64,000 bases of DNA. Source: Flavobacterium supellecticarium. GTDB taxonomy: Bacteria > Bacteroidota > Bacteroidia > Flavobacteriales > Flavobacteriaceae. Every line of letters begins with the position of its first letter. The stretch's first letter is position 1. The position numbers were made by a program, and so were the translations under genes. Below are positions 59,343-64,000 of the stretch, piece by piece. Below the pieces are notes generated by a model that had not been told where the DNA came from, made no database searches, and saw nothing but the letters and a program-made list of their open reading frames with translations. The DNA is taken from assembly GCF_004801375.1 (NCBI RefSeq), contig NZ_SSNZ01000006.1:124001-188000 (forward strand). The letters run 5' to 3'.

Positions 59343-59873
59343 TTACGAATTTTTCAGATATTCTTTTAAACTCCATTCATCAGTTGATATTGGTTCTATA
59401 TAACGCTCAACTTTTACAGGTGTCCCTAGATTACGTATACGTAGGCTCTTATCTTCATCACCTCCTACGTGCCTCCATTCTTTAGCGTCTGAAGCTACAA
59501 TCATATCAGCAATAATTTTCAATTCTCCTTTTATTTCTGCAACAATAAAGCACTCCGAAATTTTTCTAATGTCCTCACTGGGTTTGGCGATAGAAACGTA
59601 ACATGCCCAAATACGTCCATAATGTGCATTCTCATACTCACTTATCTTAAAAAGATAACGTGGATTTGGATAGGGAGTTTCCCTATAAAAAACATCTGGT
59701 TTAGGGCTTGTTAATATTGGCAATCCAAAACCAACAGTAATATCATTCATATACGATTTAATTTCTGTTGCTAAAGCATTATACTTTTCAAACTCTTCTT
59801 TTTTATTTCCGGCGTAAATTGCTTCTTGTTCTTTTTTAAATAAAAAATCGATAAACTCTTTTACTGCTTTCAT
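59343..59873 (-). CDS. Candidate immunity protein of the eCIS-type effector
   Basis: The 176-residue protein starts 2 bp after the effector stop and is followed by a terminator, so the two form a closed unit. It has an N-terminal helix pair (FIDFLFKKEQEAIYAGNKKE) and a beta-rich C-terminal half (YENAHYGRIWACYVSIAKPS and IKGELKIIADMI). The shape resembles NTF2-like immunity proteins paired with nuclease toxins, but I could not name a family. It is as AT-rich as the toxin tip. Immunity is inferred from position. Confidence 0.65.
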   Translation of the reverse strand: MKAVKEFIDFLFKKEQEAIYAGNKKEEFEKYNALATEIKSYMNDITVGFGLPILTSPKPDVFYRETPYPNPRYLFKISEYENAHYGRIWACYVSIAKPSEDIRKISECFIVAEIKGELKIIADMIVASDAKEWRHVGGDEDKSLRIRNLGTPVKVERYIEPISTDEWSLKEYLKNS

Positions 59874-59875
59874 TA

Positions 59876-62800
59876 TTATTTATTTTTAAATAGTTTGTTT
59901 AACCATATATCTCCATGATCAGTACTTTCATCGAATATACCCAGTTGATTCTTAAACTGATCTTTCACTTCGGCTATATAGAATACCGATTCACAGCGTC
60001 TTGGATATTGCTTCATTTGCTGTAGTTTTTCTAAAGTTACCTTTTTCTCTTCATCAGTCATATTTTTATGTACCGTTTTTAGCGTTTCAATTAATTCATC
60101 TTTTGCTAAAACTTTATAATTTGCATATACTGTTAAGTCAAATGTAACAAATTTATTTTGATTCTTTTCCATTACCTCCAAGATCTTCTCTTGTATTGTA
60201 TTTTCAGCTTTAAGCATTGTTTTCTTATTAAATTGATCCGATGTCAAAATAAGATTCAACCCTTCCTGATAACCAGATCCCAAAAACTGATCACCTAATA
60301 CGTGTGCTGAGTTTAATTTTAATCCATAATTATCCACACCCAGTTTACCAGCTGGCAAAGTAAGGCCTCGAGTACCTACTTTTTTCAGAACCAAATTCGT
60401 TCCTTTATTGACATGATTTACCGTACGTTGCTCAACGTTTTCTATACCAATAGCAATCGTAAAATCTTGTTGTCCATACTCATGGGCTTCTTTTGCATAC
60501 TGATAAGTCACCATTACTTGACCATCACCTAAAGGTTCAAATTTTACATTTATTGGTTCAAATTGCTTATGTTCTCCTCCTTCATCTTCAAAAATATCGC
60601 TAAGATTATAATTATCACCAAACTGGCCGATTGTTGCCCCCAATCTTTTCAGTTTTTCCTGTGCTGCTTCAATTTTTGCTTTATCCTTATCTTTTTCTGC
60701 TTTTTCCAGATCTTTTTCTGTATTTGCTTGTATAGTATTAAGGCGCTCAAGTCTCTGCATAATGATCTCCGATTTACCTTTAAAAGCAGCAGAGGCCGGA
60801 TATCGTTTCACTTGCTCTATACCGCGATTTAATTTTGTAGAAAGCTTAGCCTTTTTACTTTCCATATAGATCTCATCCTTTTCAAAGCTCAATGTATGTT
60901 TCTTACCATTCATCGTAAACACCTCTGGAGCAACTTCATGGTAGGCGTTTTTTACACTCTTATCGACATTCGTCTTATCCTTATCTTTGGTCTTATCTTC
61001 TTTCTTCCCAATCCCCACTTTTCCAAGCAGTGCTTTTCCTTTCTCTTTTACAAAGTTCCAGAACTTGGTAATTCCGTTTACAATACGCTGGCGGATTTTA
61101 TGAATCACACCCAACACTTTGTCGGCTAGTCCGCTGATACCTAAAATTGAGGCTAGCAATCCGATTAATACCGGGATGGCTTTGGCCAATGCATTTTCGA
61201 TCGATTTGGCTACAGCGCCCACTTTACCGCTGGCAATAGCCGAAATACTATCCATAAACGCACTGATCAATTCGGCAATCTGTGCGGCACGTTGTACGAA
61301 AAATTTCACCACATCGATAATCGCCATAATGGCTTTTACAAACGCTCCTACCGGCGATAACAATCCTAAGATCCACTTGATACCCGCCTGGATAACCTGA
61401 CTCTGGATGATGTCCATAATGGCATCCATTACCGTTGCTTTAATATCCTGGAACTGGTCTTTCAGGTATTCCCAAAGTCCTGCGATACCGTCTTTACGTA
61501 CCACCTGAACAACCTCAACTCCGGTTTCCAATACTTTCATCAACGGCTCACCTACTACTGTCGCTCCAATGGAACGAATTCCGCTCCAGGTCAGATTCAA
61601 CACTTGCATCGTAATCGAGAAAATACCTTTTAACGAGAAGATATCTTCCGGCATCGTAATCGTAACGCCTTTGGCAGCTCCGGTTAACCAGGCAAAGAAT
61701 CCGGTTTGAAGGTGCGTCCAGATGTTTGTTGTAAAGTTGGAGAATCCTTGTCCGACACCCGCAATAAGGTTTCCAAAGAATCCGATTGGGTCCATGATGA
61801 TGGCTCCTACAACCTCAACCACTTTTGCCAATAGGTTCGTCAGCGTATTTTTCACCTCAATAATAAAAGCAAAAACACCACTTAAGGCACTTAAGGCCAT
61901 ACCTACCAAGCCTTTATTCATGGCTTTTAAGTTTTCAATTCGGGCATCGATTGCTTCAATATTTTCGACATATTTCTTCGCCAATACATCAATAAGGGCA
62001 TCTTTTTTATTGTCGACATCTTTTTCAAGCGCATTGAATTTCCCCTGAATTTCACTGATCGCAGCCGCTCCGAGTTTCTTTAAGCTTGGCGATAAGGTGT
62101 TGACATAATTCTGTACCTCTTTCTTACCGGTCGCGATTCTTCTTTTTGCTGCATTTAACTGATTGGCTACCACATTGGCGATTTCATCAATATAGGTATC
62201 CATTGTTGAAACATACTTTTCTTTTCCGGTCACAAAGTATTGTTCTACTTCTTTCGGAAGCCCTACCATAGCATCTTTGACACGCTTTAAGTTTCTCCAA
62301 TCCAGCCACGAATCGCCATAACGTCTCTTTTTATAGGCTTTCATCTCCTTGTCTACGTGCTTTTCAAAAGCAATTTTTGCGGCTAAACTTCCCGCTGCGA
62401 ATTTTTTAGCAACCGTATCATCAAGACCGTCTAAAATACCTTTAACATCCCCTTTGGCATCGTTATAGATTTTGTTGATGTTATCGGCAATTTTTTTACG
62501 TTCAGCGGTGTCTTTAGAGGCTGTTTCTTTCTGGTTACCAAGCACTTTATCCAGTCCGCCTTTACGGGCACCATGCATTCCGGCAATTTGCTTCGCGGCT
62601 TGTGCCTGTGCTTCGTTCTGGGTTTTGTTTAGTTTCTGATTTTCGTCTATTCTAAATTGGTTGGTCGCAGCCTTACTTTGCTCTTTTGCTTTGTTTTTCT
62701 CGTCTAAAGCCCCTTTGAATGACGGTTCGTTTGAGTTGGCAAGCATTTGATCGGTAACGCCATGTTCTTTCATTTGGCTGTCGATGCTATCTGTTTCCGA

Positions 62801-64000
62801 TTGAATTGGTTTTTCAATATTGGCTGCCTCTCTTTTTGTTGGCATTGCCTTGGCCGCATTAACGCTACCCGGTGCTTTACCGTGTTCCGGCATTGGCATT
62901 TTGGCAACATTCCGAACCGGTTGTTTCGATGTATCCGGTTTTTCCGCTGTGGTATTCTGGATACTTCCCGAAGCGGCATTTTTCTCTTTTTTGACAGAGC
63001 CCATTGCTTTGTCATTGACCTCCTTAATGTTGTTATTTTTCTCGAACTTATCGGCATCTTCCTCATTTGTAGGAAGCTTTACACCATCAATTTTCTTTTT
63101 CAGTTCGGCTTTAAAAGCGGCAGCACTAAACAGCCCCGGCTCCTGTGCGCTCATTTTATTTACCTGACCGGCTTGTGCCATACTTTGGCGTTCATTCGAC
63201 GGTGAAGGTGCGGCAGCCTGGGCGTCTTGCGATGCCTTACTTGCTGGTCCGTGTTTTCGCTGTGTTTTTGCTGTTTCGACAACCTGGCCTTGCATTTCCA
63301 TAAAAACAGGATTGGCAGTAGCTGTTTTTGGTGTTGTATCCGCTACTTCTTCTGTTGCTGCTTTATCTTCGACTGTCTCATTTTCGCCATCTTTCTTATC
63401 CGATTTATCAGCTGCTTTTATAGCAGGAGTAGATTCCGTCGAAGCACCAGCGTCACCAGAGCTTTTTGCATTCGAAACGTCAACCAGCTTTTCATCAGTT
63501 GCTTTTTGCGCCGTTTCAGCCAACTTCGGATCAGCCGGTTTGGCACCCGGTAATTTTGTCTCAACCGGCTTTGCTTCTGCTGTCGGTTTTGCTTCCGCTG
63601 CTACAGCATCCGTTGGTTTTGTTGCCTCCGATTTTGTGTCTGCAGCTTTTGCATCTGCGGTTTTTGCATCGTGATATTCTCTCAATTCATTAATTCCCAG
63701 CGTACTTCGATATTCCATTTCTTTCTGCCTGGTATCGGGATGATCCAATTCACCTGTCGTTCCCATACTTGCCTGAAGCTGTTGGTATTTTTGTTCGGAA
63801 CCATCGGAATACGCAGGATTGGAGCCGTGAACAGCCGGAATACTTTTGTTTTCGGACTGTGGGCTACTTTTTTCTGCACCGGCTTGTTCATTTTGAGCCA
63901 CCGATTCCTGCGTTTGAAAATTGGCATTCTCCGTTTCGCGCAGAGAAAAAGGCGAATTCGCTGCCTGTTTCTCATCTTTCTTTTGCGCTGCTTTCTGCGG
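59876..64000 (-). CDS. eCIS/DUF4157-associated effector with nuclease-like C-terminus, partial (N-terminus beyond right edge)
   Basis: The frame stays open to the right edge. The GTG at 63901 is not the start: 33 more codons read in frame (QTQES, then upstream PFSLRE and QKKDEK). Visible parts in order: an Ala/Lys/Pro-rich low-complexity tract; long helices; a conserved hydrophobic helical block (MDPIGFFGNLIAGVGQG ... DSISAIASGKVGAVAKSIEN) typical of proteins loaded into extracellular contractile injection systems; and a charged linker near 61.0 kb. The C-terminal AHVLGDQFLGSGYQEGLNLI and TSDQFNKKTM resemble DNA/RNA non-specific endonucleases (GHLIA-FGGSG-N pattern), with His as the likely base. 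A candidate immunity gene follows after 2 bp. No eCIS structural genes are visible here. Confidence 0.75.
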   Translation of the reverse strand, partial: PQKAAQKKDEKQAANSPFSLRETENANFQTQESVAQNEQAGAEKSSPQSENKSIPAVHGSNPAYSDGSEQKYQQLQASMGTTGELDHPDTRQKEMEYRSTLGINELREYHDAKTADAKAADTKSEATKPTDAVAAEAKPTAEAKPVETKLPGAKPADPKLAETAQKATDEKLVDVSNAKSSGDAGASTESTPAIKAADKSDKKDGENETVEDKAATEEVADTTPKTATANPVFMEMQGQVVETAKTQRKHGPASKASQDAQAAAPSPSNERQSMAQAGQVNKMSAQEPGLFSAAAFKAELKKKIDGVKLPTNEEDADKFEKNNNIKEVNDKAMGSVKKEKNAASGSIQNTTAEKPDTSKQPVRNVAKMPMPEHGKAPGSVNAAKAMPTKREAANIEKPIQSETDSIDSQMKEHGVTDQMLANSNEPSFKGALDEKNKAKEQSKAATNQFRIDENQKLNKTQNEAQAQAAKQIAGMHGARKGGLDKVLGNQKETASKDTAERKKIADNINKIYNDAKGDVKGILDGLDDTVAKKFAAGSLAAKIAFEKHVDKEMKAYKKRRYGDSWLDWRNLKRVKDAMVGLPKEVEQYFVTGKEKYVSTMDTYIDEIANVVANQLNAAKRRIATGKKEVQNYVNTLSPSLKKLGAAAISEIQGKFNALEKDVDNKKDALIDVLAKKYVENIEAIDARIENLKAMNKGLVGMALSALSGVFAFIIEVKNTLTNLLAKVVEVVGAIIMDPIGFFGNLIAGVGQGFSNFTTNIWTHLQTGFFAWLTGAAKGVTITMPEDIFSLKGIFSITMQVLNLTWSGIRSIGATVVGEPLMKVLETGVEVVQVVRKDGIAGLWEYLKDQFQDIKATVMDAIMDIIQSQVIQAGIKWILGLLSPVGAFVKAIMAIIDVVKFFVQRAAQIAELISAFMDSISAIASGKVGAVAKSIENALAKAIPVLIGLLASILGISGLADKVLGVIHKIRQRIVNGITKFWNFVKEKGKALLGKVGIGKKEDKTKDKDKTNVDKSVKNAYHEVAPEVFTMNGKKHTLSFEKDEIYMESKKAKLSTKLNRGIEQVKRYPASAAFKGKSEIIMQRLERLNTIQANTEKDLEKAEKDKDKAKIEAAQEKLKRLGATIGQFGDNYNLSDIFEDEGGEHKQFEPINVKFEPLGDGQVMVTYQYAKEAHEYGQQDFTIAIGIENVEQRTVNHVNKGTNLVLKKVGTRGLTLPAGKLGVDNYGLKLNSAHVLGDQFLGSGYQEGLNLILTSDQFNKKTMLKAENTIQEKILEVMEKNQNKFVTFDLTVYANYKVLAKDELIETLKTVHKNMTDEEKKVTLEKLQQMKQYPRRCESVFYIAEVKDQFKNQLGIFDESTDHGDIWLNKLFKNK

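Noticed and set aside
63899..63901. GTG as start of the eCIS-type effector
   Set aside because: The frame continues open for 33 codons to the edge with the same Gln/Lys/Ala-rich composition, so the true start lies outside the window.
1..64000. CRISPR array or rRNA/tRNA genes
   Set aside because: No regularly spaced identical repeats with unique spacers and no rRNA or complete tRNA pattern were seen on either strand. A dedicated scan could still find a tRNA I missed.

Overview
The window looks like chromosome from a Flavobacterium-type member of the Bacteroidota. The evidence is an AT-rich sequence, zeaxanthin-type carotenoid operons with fused CrtYcd-type lycopene cyclases, the DUF2805 and DUF2867 families, TAnnTTTG -7 boxes, and very large RHS and Tc proteins. 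The species cannot be named from sequence alone. No rRNA, tRNA or CRISPR array was found.

Layout. (1) 1-10.8 kb, minus strand: an insecticidal-type Tc toxin locus with a TcB-TcC fusion followed by a TcA-like subunit that runs off the left edge. (2) 10.8-17.7 kb: a very AT-rich accessory stretch with a frameshifted large serine recombinase, an HNH nuclease and a membrane-anchored KAP-type P-loop NTPase. (3) 18-35.6 kb: a lipoprotein amidohydrolase, then two paralogous carotenoid operons facing away from each other. Operon 1 (minus) reads marR, hiuH, crtI, fasciclin lipoprotein, crtB, SRPBCC, crtZ, crtYcd, tspO. Operon 2 (plus) reads marR, crtI, crtB, a small secreted protein, crtZ, crtYcd. Between them lie a DUF2867 protein, an SDR lacking the usual catalytic Tyr, and a DUF2805 protein. 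(4) 35.6-56.5 kb, minus strand: a tightly packed RHS polymorphic toxin operon ending in a toxin tip and a candidate immunity gene. (5) 56.8-58.4 kb, plus strand: a three-gene HipBST-type toxin-antitoxin module. (6) 58.4-64 kb, minus strand: a large eCIS-associated effector that runs off the right edge, with a nuclease-like C-terminus, an adjacent candidate immunity gene and a Tdi1-like immunity gene.

How the genes work together. CrtB, CrtI, CrtYcd and CrtZ would convert GGPP through phytoene, lycopene and beta-carotene to zeaxanthin. No GGPP synthase or ketolase is visible. Both carotenoid promoters carry the same 16-bp palindrome, AGTAT-N6-RTACT, repeated at exactly 31-bp intervals (three copies before marR1, two before marR2), so the two MarR paralogues plausibly cross-regulate both operons. 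The hip module has its own phased array: three copies of a TATA-N3-AAAARCATATA element exactly 40 bp apart, the last abutting the hipB start codon. The RHS and eCIS-type proteins end in AT-rich toxin tips followed directly by candidate immunity genes, as expected for exchangeable toxin cassettes. The strongest leads are the phased operator arrays, the divergent duplicated pigment operons, the split HipA module and the eCIS effector with an immunity partner.
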